Assembly: GCA_032907565.1 (NCBI GenBank)
Contig: JAJJPK010000013.1
Location: 1 to 29,059 of the forward strand
Origin: ZC4RG29 sp032907565
GTDB taxonomy: Bacteria; Bacteroidota; Bacteroidia; Cytophagales; Cyclobacteriaceae
DNA length: 29,059 nucleotides
Direction: 5' to 3'
Both the position numbers and the translations under genes were made by a program. Below, piece by piece: positions 17,117 to 25,361 of this stretch; position 1 is the first letter of the stretch, and each line of letters opens with the position of its first letter. The notes under the pieces were generated by a model. It had not been told where the DNA came from and made no database searches. It saw only the letters and a program-made list of their open reading frames with translations.

Positions 17117-20101
17117 TTAAAATCCTATATCAATGCCGCCCGTGAAAACCCGGGGAACCGGGTATTGCGACAGCTGTACGCTGCCCGCATCTTCCGGATC
17201 GAAACCCGAATACTTCGTAAGGGTGTACAGGTTCTGAGCCTGCAAGTAGATCTTCACCGATTTCAACTTGGTGCGGGTAATGAGCCTGGGCGGAAGAAAG
17301 TACGCCAGGCTTACATTGCGCAGTCGTATGAACGAAGCATCCTCCAGATCCTGGCTGGAGAACTCTCGTTGTGCTGTTACACGCGGTACGTTGGTAATGT
17401 CCCCCGGTTGCCGCCACGCGCGTAGTTGCTCCACCGACTGGTTGAACTGTCCGAAATTGAGCGGGTTGTTGTTGAAGAACCGCTGATTGTTGAGCAACAC
17501 GTTTCCGTGTTGAAAGGAAAAGAATATGGACAATTCAATTCCCTTGTAAGTAAACGTGTTCGTCAAGCCGCCGAACCGCGGAGGATCCCACGTTCCGAAT
17601 TTTGCTACAGCGTCATCCGCATTGTAAACGTTAGTTACGTTGCCATTCTTGTCGCGGTACAGGGGATCACCATTGGCGGGATTCACCCCGGCCCATTCCA
17701 CCATGGCGAACGTGCCGATGGGAAGACCTTCGCGGAATCCCGTCTCGCGTGTGGCGTCGTTCTCGAAAGTCAGCTTTAGCACTTCGTTGTCGTTGAACGT
17801 AATGTTCAAGTCTGTCGACCACGTAAAATTCGTTGTCACGATGTTACGTGTGCCTAGCGTGACTTCCACTCCGCGGTTTCTCATCTCACCACCATTTATG
17901 CTGAGTGATGAAAAACCAGACGTCCGCGAAAGCGGCGTGTCCACAAACATCTCCGTCGTAAGCTTGTGGTAAAAATCAACGGTACCGCTTATGCGTTCAT
18001 TGAGAATCAGGAAGTCCAGACCGATGTCCAACGATGCCGTCTGCTCCCACTGCAAGTCAGGATTCGCCGGTTGCACGGGCGCAATTCCCTGTTGTCCGGC
18101 GTAGCTGAAGCCCGAACCGTAGAGCGCGAGTGATTGAAAATTGCCAATACCGGTTTGCCGTCCCTGTGTTCCGTAGCTCGCGCGAAGTTTGAGGTCGTTC
18201 ACAAACGGGAATCGCGTCATGAATTGCTCTGCCATAAGATTCCAGCTTGCACCTACGGAATAGAAATTCGCGTATCGCTTGTTCTTTCCGAATCGCGAGG
18301 AACCATCACGCCGCACATTAAAGCTGACCGTAAACCGATCGCGGAATGCATAAAGGCCGTCCAGGAAGTACGACAGCAGCGCATTGTCAGTGTTGAAGCC
18401 ACCCACTTCAGCAATAAAGTTATTGCTGGGAGTACCCTGGGTGATGGCCGCAGCCGACCCTAATTTGTCGTTCAGGCCGTAGCCGTTAAAGCTGAAGCCG
18501 GTAGTGTTGCCTCGCACCAATTCATGCCCAACAAGAACGCGCAGGTTGTGATCTTGTTTAATGTTGAAGGCGTACTGCAACGATGTGGTCCCAATGATGG
18601 AGGCCAGCCGGCCGTAACCACGTGTGAGCACACCTTGTTCTCCATTAATGCCGCCCTGGTTCGGTGCACCCGCATTGATGCGGAAGTCGTCCAATGTTTC
18701 ACTGAAGTCGATACCCCAGTTGGTCTTGGCCACAAGCCCCGGAATGATCTCGTACCGAAGATACGCGCCGGATACGATCTTGAGCTGCTCCTGACGGTTG
18801 TAGCTCTGCTCCATCTGCTCAACGAGGTTGAAGCCTGTCGGACCTTCCTCGTACTCGTTCGTGTTCGGATCTTTTACACGCGTATAGGGATTCGCTATAA
18901 AGGCGTAAAGGACGGGGTTGTTAATGTTGTTGCCCGTTTCCGTCGGAAGAAAGTTCGTCCGCGTATATCCAATGGAATTGCTGACGCCGAAGCTGAATCT
19001 TTCGGTAGCATCGTGGTCGAAGTTAAAGCGCAATGAATACCGATCCAGATCGGATTCTTTAATGATACCTTCTTCCGTCCGGTAGCTGGCGCTCAGGAAA
19101 AAGTTTGACCGACCTGTACCGCCCGATGCACTGATCTCGTGCATCTGCGTTATGCCTTCCCTGAAGAAGACGTCCGTCCAGTCGGTGTTGATCCGCGCCA
19201 GTTCTGCGATTCGTTGTTCCTTCTCGGCAGAAGAAAGACTGCCGTCTTCGAGTATCCTGCCCACCTCACCCTGGTAAAGTCCGAACTCCGCCATCAGCCG
19301 TTCGAATTGTATCTTCTGGGCCGTGGTCATCATATCAAACTTTGCGTTCGTACGTGTAGTGACTCCGTACTGCACATTATAGTGCATGTTGATGCCTTCG
19401 CTACCGCGCTTTGTCGTGATGACGATTACACCGTTGGCGCCCCGCGTACCATACAGTGACGACGACGCGGCATCCTTCAGGATATTGATCGACTCTATGT
19501 CATTAGGATTCAGCGCAGCAAAATCGCCCGCAGAAATCGGTACACCATCCATAATATAGAGTGGCGTGACGCTACCCGCAGAGCTGATGCCGCGAATACG
19601 CACAAAGGCAGGCGTACCAGGCTGACCGGAATTGGCTGTGACCATGACGCCGGCAGCCCGACCTTGCAGCATTTGGTCCACCGTTGCCACCGGCACGTTT
19701 TCAATCAGTTTCGAGCCAACCTGTGCAACAGATCCGGTGTACTTCCGCTTTTCCTGTGGGTCGCCATAACCAGTCACGACAACCTCCTTTAACTGTGTGG
19801 CGTCAACGTCCAGTTGCACGTCAAGGACATTTCCCGGTCCAATCTCAAGAGCCTGTGTAACAAACCCTACAAAAGAGAACACGAGCACGCCGCCCTCCTG
19901 GGGCACTCCAATGGTATATCGTCCGTTTACGTCGGTTATTGAGCCCAGGGACGTCCCCTGAAGCAAGACATTCACGCCGGGCAAAGGACTGCCATCCTCC
20001 CGTGAAGTGACCGTTCCCGATACTGTGCGTTGCTGCGCGTGGAGAACAATCGGAAGGAGAAAGAGTAGCAGGATGGGAAACAGCAGTAGAATTCTCCTCA
20101 T
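17117..20101 (-). CDS. SusC/RagA-family TonB-dependent outer-membrane transporter
   Basis: A 994-residue importer energised by TonB-ExbBD. After a hydrophobic signal peptide (about 1-22) come a carboxypeptidase-regulatory-like domain (about 24-100, TVSGTVTSREDGSPLPGVNV), the TonB-box region KEVVVTGYG, a plug domain (about 115-230, with YIMDGVPIS and SLYGTRGANGVIVITTKRG) and a 22-strand-type barrel ending in a terminal Phe (GGIDIGF). There is no N-terminal STN domain, and no ECF sigma/anti-sigma pair or hybrid two-component regulator adjoins it, so trans-envelope signalling is unlikely. It is the first gene of the cassette susC-susD-Calx-beta lipoprotein-S8 peptidase. Confidence 0.96.
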   Translation of the reverse strand: MRRILLLFPILLLFLLPIVLHAQQRTVSGTVTSREDGSPLPGVNVLLQGTSLGSITDVNGRYTIGVPQEGGVLVFSFVGFVTQALEIGPGNVLDVQLDVDATQLKEVVVTGYGDPQEKRKYTGSVAQVGSKLIENVPVATVDQMLQGRAAGVMVTANSGQPGTPAFVRIRGISSAGSVTPLYIMDGVPISAGDFAALNPNDIESINILKDAASSSLYGTRGANGVIVITTKRGSEGINMHYNVQYGVTTRTNAKFDMMTTAQKIQFERLMAEFGLYQGEVGRILEDGSLSSAEKEQRIAELARINTDWTDVFFREGITQMHEISASGGTGRSNFFLSASYRTEEGIIKESDLDRYSLRFNFDHDATERFSFGVSNSIGYTRTNFLPTETGNNINNPVLYAFIANPYTRVKDPNTNEYEEGPTGFNLVEQMEQSYNRQEQLKIVSGAYLRYEIIPGLVAKTNWGIDFSETLDDFRINAGAPNQGGINGEQGVLTRGYGRLASIIGTTSLQYAFNIKQDHNLRVLVGHELVRGNTTGFSFNGYGLNDKLGSAAAITQGTPSNNFIAEVGGFNTDNALLSYFLDGLYAFRDRFTVSFNVRRDGSSRFGKNKRYANFYSVGASWNLMAEQFMTRFPFVNDLKLRASYGTQGRQTGIGNFQSLALYGSGFSYAGQQGIAPVQPANPDLQWEQTASLDIGLDFLILNERISGTVDFYHKLTTEMFVDTPLSRTSGFSSLSINGGEMRNRGVEVTLGTRNIVTTNFTWSTDLNITFNDNEVLKLTFENDATRETGFREGLPIGTFAMVEWAGVNPANGDPLYRDKNGNVTNVYNADDAVAKFGTWDPPRFGGLTNTFTYKGIELSIFFSFQHGNVLLNNQRFFNNNPLNFGQFNQSVEQLRAWRQPGDITNVPRVTAQREFSSQDLEDASFIRLRNVSLAYFLPPRLITRTKLKSVKIYLQAQNLYTLTKYSGFDPEDAGSVQLSQYPVPRVFTGGIDIGF

Positions 20102-20129
20102 ACGGTGCGGTTTGATGGCATCATCGACG

Positions 20130-20161
20130 GTAAAATATCGCCAAAAAAGCCCTTATTGCAA
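20130..20161 (-). promoter_or_regulatory. Possible promoter of the SusCD cassette
   Basis: In the 105-nt gap upstream of susC the minus strand carries TTG (20159-20161), 21 nt of spacer, then TATTTTAC (20130-20137). The -7 box departs from TAnnTTTG at its last two bases. The predicted start is about 20-25 nt before the susC ATG at 20101. It is a weak candidate, but the only one in the gap. Confidence 0.3.
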
Positions 20162-20206
20162 TTGACCCTACAAACAAAATTACCCCAAAGTTGCTTTGCG
20201 AGCGTC

Positions 20207-22120
20207 TCAGGGCAGTATCCTGAATTCAATGCGCCGATTCAGCTGTCTGCCCTCTTCGGTGGCATTATCGCCGACCGGGCGGTCAGGTCCATACCCTTTC
20301 GTCTTAAGGCGTGCAGGGTCTACGCCATTGTTCGAAAGGTACGCGAACACTGCCTGAGCCCTCCGCTCCGATAACTGGCGGTTGTACGGGTCTGATCCCA
20401 CGTTATCCGTATGTCCACCAATCTCCACGCGTATTTCCGGATTGTCCTGCAGAAAGCGTATAATCTTGTGCAGCTCGGTCCTGGATTTTTCTTTCAGGTC
20501 GTAACGATCCGTGTCAAAGAAGAGGTTCTTTAATACTGATACTGAACCGGCTTCCGCGCGGTCGAGCTGAATGTTCAGCACGATGGGTTCGAAATCCTCC
20601 ACTTCCGAATAGTTGAAATTCAGACTTTGAAACAGGTATCCCTTTTTGCTCACATACAGCGCATATTCGGATCCCTGTGTGAGGACGATGAGGTATTCGC
20701 CCGTCACGCTATCCGAAACAACGACGGACTCCGGTTGGTTGGTATTGATGTCCACCAGTTCTATGTCGGCGGCCAGAGGTTTGCCTGTCTGCCGATCTGT
20801 GACAATCCCCTCTACATAGTTGCTACGGAATCGAAGACGATCTTCTTCCGGAATGATCACCTCCATGATCCGGCTGGATGCGTCTGCATCCTCGTGTACA
20901 TAATATCCTTTTGTTCCGTCGGCGGTGATGTACAGGGAAAACTGGTCTTCATGATCATTGATCGGAGCTTCCAGGTTTTTAGGCGCCGACCACCCGCTAC
21001 CCGTTTTCTCGACATAATAGATATCGTATCCTCCATACCCCGGCAGGCCATTCGACGCAAAGTACAATGTCCTGTTATTGGCATGGATGAAGGGTGATAT
21101 CTCATCGAACTGCGTGTTCACACTCCTGCCGGCGTTAACGGCCTTCGTCCATTCATTGTTCTCATCAAGGTGTGTGACCCAAATATCCCTTCGGCCATAT
21201 CCGCCCGAACGGTCTGAGACAAAGTACAGCGTCCGGCCATCCGCGGAAAGAGAGGGCTGCGATTCCCAGTCGGCGGTATTTACGTTTGGCCCAAGGTTCT
21301 TCGGTTTGGTCCACGTGTCTCCGATCTTCTCACTTTGAAAGAGATCGCAACTGCCGTATCCGGGACGACCCAAACACGAAGTGAAGATCAACTTTCGTCC
21401 ATCGGCAGAAATGGTGCACGTTCCCTCATTCCACTGGGAATTGATGTTCTCTGAAATGGAGACGGGTGCCTGCCACCTTCCCTGTGCGTCTTTTCGCGAC
21501 ACGACGAGGTCTTCATCGTCGTCGCCTGAAGTTCCAAGACGCCGCGTAAAGATCAACTCCTGCTGATCAGCCGTAAGCACCGGAAAGTACTGAAGAGGAA
21601 ATGCGTTTACCGTATCGCTGAGTTGTCGCTGCCGGTAATTCGACTTCGCAAGACGTGCCGTCGACGCAAACTCAACGCTCTTCAGCATCGTCATCGCACG
21701 GTTTAACTTGGGCTGGTTGCGCTTTTCTGCGGCTACAAATTTTTTCAGCATTTCACCGGCCTTCTCGTAGTTGCCGGTTGCGAGATAGGCTTCGCCGAGA
21801 TCATACCAATACACCTTCTGGCGAGCGGGTTCGCGGGTAAGCGAAAGCCCTTTTTCAAAGTCGGCGATCGCGAGATCGTAGTTTTTCCGGGTAAAGTGTA
21901 CCAAACCCCGGCGATAGTAGGCTTCTGCAAAATTCTTGTCGCGTCCAATGGCCTCATCCAGCAGCTGGATCGCCTGTTGGTGCTGTCCCCGAACGCGATA
22001 GTTGTCGGCTTCCTTGTAGAGCGCAATTGCCTTTTTTGAGCGGGTGCTCAGTTGCTCCTGTGCGTGAAGAGGATACACTGCGACTACCACAGCAAAAAGT
22101 AGAAAGACCGCCCGATTCAT
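20207..22120 (-). CDS. TPR / PD40 beta-propeller / OmpA-domain protein (PorE-like)
   Basis: An exported 637-residue envelope protein. A signal peptide (about 1-20, YPLHAQEQ) without lipobox precedes TPR repeats (about 30-140) and a PD40/WD40-like beta-propeller (about 165-425) with repeated blades such as LYFVSDRSGGYGRRDIW and LYFASNGLPGYGGYDIYY. A carboxypeptidase-regulatory-like domain (about 433-505) follows. A C-terminal OmpA peptidoglycan-binding domain (about 531-637) contains GGHTDNVGSDPYNRQLSERR. This domain order is that of PorE, a T9SS component of Porphyromonas gingivalis that anchors the machine to peptidoglycan. PorE is a lipoprotein, however, and many paralogues with this layout occur in Bacteroidota, so orthology is unproven. 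It starts 12 nt after the pabC stop and ends 105 nt before susC. Confidence 0.88.
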   Translation of the reverse strand: MNRAVFLLFAVVVAVYPLHAQEQLSTRSKKAIALYKEADNYRVRGQHQQAIQLLDEAIGRDKNFAEAYYRRGLVHFTRKNYDLAIADFEKGLSLTREPARQKVYWYDLGEAYLATGNYEKAGEMLKKFVAAEKRNQPKLNRAMTMLKSVEFASTARLAKSNYRQRQLSDTVNAFPLQYFPVLTADQQELIFTRRLGTSGDDDEDLVVSRKDAQGRWQAPVSISENINSQWNEGTCTISADGRKLIFTSCLGRPGYGSCDLFQSEKIGDTWTKPKNLGPNVNTADWESQPSLSADGRTLYFVSDRSGGYGRRDIWVTHLDENNEWTKAVNAGRSVNTQFDEISPFIHANNRTLYFASNGLPGYGGYDIYYVEKTGSGWSAPKNLEAPINDHEDQFSLYITADGTKGYYVHEDADASSRIMEVIIPEEDRLRFRSNYVEGIVTDRQTGKPLAADIELVDINTNQPESVVVSDSVTGEYLIVLTQGSEYALYVSKKGYLFQSLNFNYSEVEDFEPIVLNIQLDRAEAGSVSVLKNLFFDTDRYDLKEKSRTELHKIIRFLQDNPEIRVEIGGHTDNVGSDPYNRQLSERRAQAVFAYLSNNGVDPARLKTKGYGPDRPVGDNATEEGRQLNRRIEFRILP

Positions 22121-22132
22121 TCCCCAAAGCTA

Positions 22133-22732
22133 CTAAAAGTGCAAAACAATGTTGCTCACGGCTAATTCAGGCCCTTCGAAGCCAATCATGGCGTTGATCA
22201 GCCTGAACGATTCGAACGACGGAATATCCTCCTTTCTTATTAGTAGCGGCCGGATTTTTCCCATATCGATGAGCAACTGGCGCTGCGTTCCCGGCAGTAG
22301 CGGATTCTGCGGCGTGAACCAGTCTCCCCCCCGGCGGAATGCAATATTTGCAATGGAGGTGTCCGTGACTTCGCCGTTATGGATAATCAGGATGTCATCA
22401 CAGCTTCCGCGTAAGTTAAACCACCGATCTATCGCACTGCGGTCGCGAAACTTATGGGGATAGGAAATGGCATCGTCATGCACAGCCAAAAGTGTTTCAA
22501 TGCGGCGCGGAGTGTAGGGAGTCAATTCGGAGCGCGCCGATGTTTCATCATATTCAACACGGCACTTCCACCATCCTTTCGCAGGAGGCTCTACCGATTC
22601 AAGGAGACGGGTCAGGTCGTGCGGCTGCCGACGGAACAGCGAACGAAAGGCATGATCGACCCGTCGCTGATGATACATCAGGTTGTGGAACACGCCATCC
22701 TGGCATCGGATCGATTCAATCAAAAGGGACAT
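22133..22732 (-). CDS. pabC: Aminotransferase class IV, probable aminodeoxychorismate lyase
   Basis: A PLP-dependent fold-type IV enzyme that would release p-aminobenzoate and pyruvate from aminodeoxychorismate for folate synthesis. The start MSLLIESIRCQDGVFHN at 22732 overlaps the pabB stop by 17 nt; a longer in-frame opening at 22819 would add 29 residues lying entirely within pabB. The PLP lysine is probably K94 in YPHKFRDR, and the phosphate/pyridine-contacting motif is NGEVTDTSIANI (E121). At 199 residues it is clearly shorter than the roughly 270 of E. coli PabC, but short forms next to pabB are usual in Bacteroidota as I recall them. Assignment to ADC lyase rather than another class IV enzyme rests on the neighbour. 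Confidence 0.85.
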   Translation of the reverse strand: MSLLIESIRCQDGVFHNLMYHQRRVDHAFRSLFRRQPHDLTRLLESVEPPAKGWWKCRVEYDETSARSELTPYTPRRIETLLAVHDDAISYPHKFRDRSAIDRWFNLRGSCDDILIIHNGEVTDTSIANIAFRRGGDWFTPQNPLLPGTQRQLLIDMGKIRPLLIRKEDIPSFESFRLINAMIGFEGPELAVSNIVLHF

Positions 22733-23708
22733 ACACCTTGTCGATGGCTTCCTGGTATTCTGCTTCCGGTACACTCTGCGTCGTAATGCCTCCACCACTT
22801 CGGTATATCCAGCCGTCACCCTGGCGTTCGATATACCGGATCATGACGCCGCAGTCGAGGCGGTTTCCGTCGTGATATCCGAAAACACCGGTAAAGTATC
22901 CGCGATCGCTCTCCTCCGCCTCGCGAATCACTTCCAGTGTTCGGCGCTTGGGTGCACCGCTTACAGATCCTGCGGGAAGAAGTGCAATGAGAATTTCTCC
23001 TAACCGTGAGTGATAGTCATCCGGCAAACGACCTGCCACTTCGGAACTCACTTGCAAAAGATTCTTTCCAGTGGTCCTGATCTCTTCCACATATCGGAAT
23101 CGGGGCACTGTAACACCCGTCGCCACCTGACTGAGATCGTTTCGGATCAGGTCTACGATTGTCACATGCTCGGCCAACTCTTTTTGGTCCGACAAAATCT
23201 TTTCCCGCGCATTGGGTACGCCCGCGTCGATCGTACCCTTCATAGGGAACGATCGGATGATTCCGTCGTCGATCCTTATGAAAGTCTCCGGGGAGAAAAC
23301 GAGAAACTGGTCTTCGTACAACAACTTGTATTTTGCCCGACATACATGAAACAATTCGTGCAAGGCGCACGACAATTCCACTCTTGTGGGTATCGTGAGA
23401 TTGGCAAGGTACGTATCGCCATAGGCCAAATGGCGGAATACCTTGTTGTATTTTTCACGATAAACCTGTTCCGGAATGGGATGTTTGTGGAGGAAGGCAG
23501 ATGCTGACAATGGCGACGGACCCTGTGGGCTGGCATTGGAAAACCCGTTGATGTCGTACAGGATTTTGCCCGAGTCGATGTGATCAAGCGGAAAGGCCAG
23601 CGGCTTCTTCAACTCGAAATCTGTAATAAAAAGAAACGGTATCCTTCGCCGGCCCCAGTCGTTAACGACGGCTATGAATTCTGAAACGATTCCGTCACCG
23701 AACGTCAC
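22716..23708 (-). CDS. pabB: Aminodeoxychorismate synthase component I (chorismate-binding)
   Basis: Adds ammonia to chorismate to form 4-amino-4-deoxychorismate, the p-aminobenzoate precursor. The 330-residue product is essentially the chorismate-binding domain: FPMKGTIDA (the PIKGT-type catalytic loop with Lys), DLIRNDLSQVA, LLPAGSVSGAPKRRTLEVI and GYFTGVFGYHD are all present. I place the start at GTG 23708, whose GTGA overlaps the queE TGA stop by 4 nt and gives a family-like short N-terminus. An ATG at 23750 would overlap queE by 46 nt and is the alternative. The amidotransferase subunit PabA is not encoded in the window, so it must be elsewhere. pabC follows with a 17-nt overlap. Confidence 0.92.
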   Translation of the reverse strand: MTFGDGIVSEFIAVVNDWGRRRIPFLFITDFELKKPLAFPLDHIDSGKILYDINGFSNASPQGPSPLSASAFLHKHPIPEQVYREKYNKVFRHLAYGDTYLANLTIPTRVELSCALHELFHVCRAKYKLLYEDQFLVFSPETFIRIDDGIIRSFPMKGTIDAGVPNAREKILSDQKELAEHVTIVDLIRNDLSQVATGVTVPRFRYVEEIRTTGKNLLQVSSEVAGRLPDDYHSRLGEILIALLPAGSVSGAPKRRTLEVIREAEESDRGYFTGVFGYHDGNRLDCGVMIRYIERQGDGWIYRSGGGITTQSVPEAEYQEAIDKVYVPFD

Positions 23709-24328
23709 GGTATGTTCATGTACTTGTGTATCTGGAGTGAGATACTCCATTCCGGGTGTTGTTGAACGTAGCGCACGATCAGGGGCAGCATCTCCTTTTC
23801 TCTCGACCACTCCGGTTGAAGAAAAAGTTTACACGAAGGGCTGACCCTGGTGGCGTGTGTTTCGGCCCAGTCGAAATCACTCTTATTATAGACTACAATT
23901 TTTAGTTCATCAGCCTGAGCAAATACGGACGGATCGGGCGCCTTGAACTTTTTGGGCGACAGGCACACCCAATCCCATTTCCCCGTCAGCGCGTAGGCGC
24001 CTGAGGTTTCGATATGCGTACGGAGGCCGTGTTGTTGCAGCCGCTCCGTAAGCGGACCGAGATCATACATCGCAGGTTCACCTCCGGTGACAACCACAAT
24101 GCGTGTACCGCTGGCTTCCGCCCTCGAAACCATTTGGTCAATGTCCACCGAAGGATGGCGGCTCGCGTCCCACGATTCCGGGACATCACACCATACACAG
24201 CCCACATCACAGCCGCCCAGGCGAATGAACCATGCCGCTTGTCCCTGATAATATCCTTCGCCCTGGATGGAATAGAATTCCTCCATAAGCGGCAAGGAGT
24301 TAGCAGGATGTGCCTTGGATGAAGACAT
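23705..24328 (-). CDS. queE: 7-carboxy-7-deazaguanine synthase (radical SAM)
   Basis: Converts 6-carboxytetrahydropterin (the QueD product) to 7-carboxy-7-deazaguanine on the way to queuosine. It is a 207-residue minimal radical-SAM enzyme with the CX3CX2C cluster motif at C40, C44 and C47 (GGCDVGCVWCD). It also has the preceding EEFYSIQGEG substrate segment and the TGGEPAMYDL motif that binds SAM. ATG 24328 is preferred over an in-frame ATG 30 nt earlier because the family begins only a few residues before the LMEEFYSIQGEG segment. It lies 42 nt after folD and shares a 4-nt overlap with the likely pabB start. Confidence 0.94.
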   Translation of the reverse strand: MSSSKAHPANSLPLMEEFYSIQGEGYYQGQAAWFIRLGGCDVGCVWCDVPESWDASRHPSVDIDQMVSRAEASGTRIVVVTGGEPAMYDLGPLTERLQQHGLRTHIETSGAYALTGKWDWVCLSPKKFKAPDPSVFAQADELKIVVYNKSDFDWAETHATRVSPSCKLFLQPEWSREKEMLPLIVRYVQQHPEWSISLQIHKYMNIP

Positions 24329-24370
24329 GGTTACGATATCGTTTGCCCGGTTATACAAGCGTTATGCCGG

Positions 24371-25258
24371 TCAGGGGTTTCGCAATTCTGTGGCGCGCAG
24401 CGTATTCAGCAACAGCGACGCAATCGTCATGGGGCCTACACCGCCGGGCGTGGGTGTGATGAATGAGCATTTCGGTGCCACATTCTTGAAGTCCACGTCG
24501 CCAATGATAGCCCACCCTTTCGGGTACTGGGGTCCTTCCACACGCGTTGTGCCGATGTCGATAACAACGGCGCCCTCCTTTACCATATCGGCCGTAATCA
24601 ACCCCGGCTTACCCACCGCTACCAGGAGGATGTCGGCCGCGCGCGTGTGAGCGGCAAGGTCTTTCGTGTACTTATGGCAGATCGTGACCGTGGCCCGACC
24701 CAGGTGTGCGAGCATCATGCTCAACGGCGCGCCGGCAATACGGCTGGCTCCGACCACGACAGCATGCTTACCTTCCATTTCGATATTGTAGCGTCGAAGA
24801 AGCTCCATTACACCGTACGATGTGGCCGGCATAAGCAGCGGGTTCTTCGATATGATGCTTCCGAAGTTTTGATTCGTAAAGCCGTCGACGTCTTTGTCGG
24901 GGCGGATCATTTCCGTGATCTTCTCTACAGAGATATGATCCGGCAGCGGAAGTTGCACGATGAAGCCGTCTACATCATCGTCGTTGTTCACATGATCGAT
25001 GTGCTTCATCAGCTTTTCCTCGCTGATCGTATCAGCAAACCGCATCATGGTGTAGTGAAAACCTACCGACTTGCAGGCCTTCACTTTATTGTCGACGTAA
25101 GTCTGGCTGGCACCGTCGTCGCCTACCAGGATGATGGCCAGGTGCGGGACCTTCTTGCCCTGCGCCTTCCGCTCCGCGACCCGGAGCCTGATCTCTTCCT
25201 TGATGTCTGCAGAGATTTTTTTTCCGTCAATCCTGGTGTACGTAGTGGAGGTTACCAT
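24371..25258 (-). CDS. folD: Bifunctional methylenetetrahydrofolate dehydrogenase/cyclohydrolase
   Basis: Interconverts 5,10-methylene-, methenyl- and 10-formyl-tetrahydrofolate in the cytoplasm. It has 295 residues. The N-terminal catalytic part contains YVDNKVKACKSVGF (the YxxxK catalytic tyrosine/lysine), VQLPLPDHI and PDKDVDGFT. The Rossmann domain has VVVGASRIAGAPLS and the C-terminal TPGGVGPMT motif. The nucleotide loop reads SRIAGAP instead of the commoner SNIVGKP; variation here is known in the family and I do not read loss of function into it. The ATG at 25258 is preceded directly by an 8-bp tandem repeat where a ribosome-binding region would be. It lies downstream of lepA and upstream of queE, pabB and pabC, a one-carbon/pterin cluster. 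Confidence 0.96.
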   Translation of the reverse strand: MVTSTTYTRIDGKKISADIKEEIRLRVAERKAQGKKVPHLAIILVGDDGASQTYVDNKVKACKSVGFHYTMMRFADTISEEKLMKHIDHVNNDDDVDGFIVQLPLPDHISVEKITEMIRPDKDVDGFTNQNFGSIISKNPLLMPATSYGVMELLRRYNIEMEGKHAVVVGASRIAGAPLSMMLAHLGRATVTICHKYTKDLAAHTRAADILLVAVGKPGLITADMVKEGAVVIDIGTTRVEGPQYPKGWAIIGDVDFKNVAPKCSFITPTPGGVGPMTIASLLLNTLRATELRNP

Positions 25259-25263
25259 AGGTC

Positions 25264-25295
25264 AATGAGTGAATGAGTGAATGAGTGAATGAGCG
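25264..25295. repeat. 8-bp tandem repeat (AATGAGTG)x4 between folD and lepA
   Basis: Three exact copies of AATGAGTG and one AATGAGCG run head to tail, followed by AATGG. A further isolated AATGAGCG occurs at 25321-25328 with AATGAcTA just before it. On the folD-sense strand the repeat is the pyrimidine-rich CACTCATT series ending 5 nt upstream of the folD ATG. The repeat lies outside coding sequence. Confidence 0.9.
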
Positions 25296-25361
25296 AATGG
25301 GGTTAGGGGCAAAATGACTAAATGAGCGAATGATATTTGTACTGCCGGTCGCATTGCAAGG

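Noticed and set aside
22125..22132. Perfect TAGCTTTG -7 box just upstream of the PorE-like gene
   Set aside because: A start 6-8 nt downstream would fall at or inside the ATG at 22120, and there is no -33 TTG. The gene is more likely read from the pabC side.
25264..25335. Octamer repeats considered as a CRISPR array or attachment site
   Set aside because: The units are 8 bp head to tail with no spacers, and no cas gene, integrase or duplicated tRNA end is nearby.
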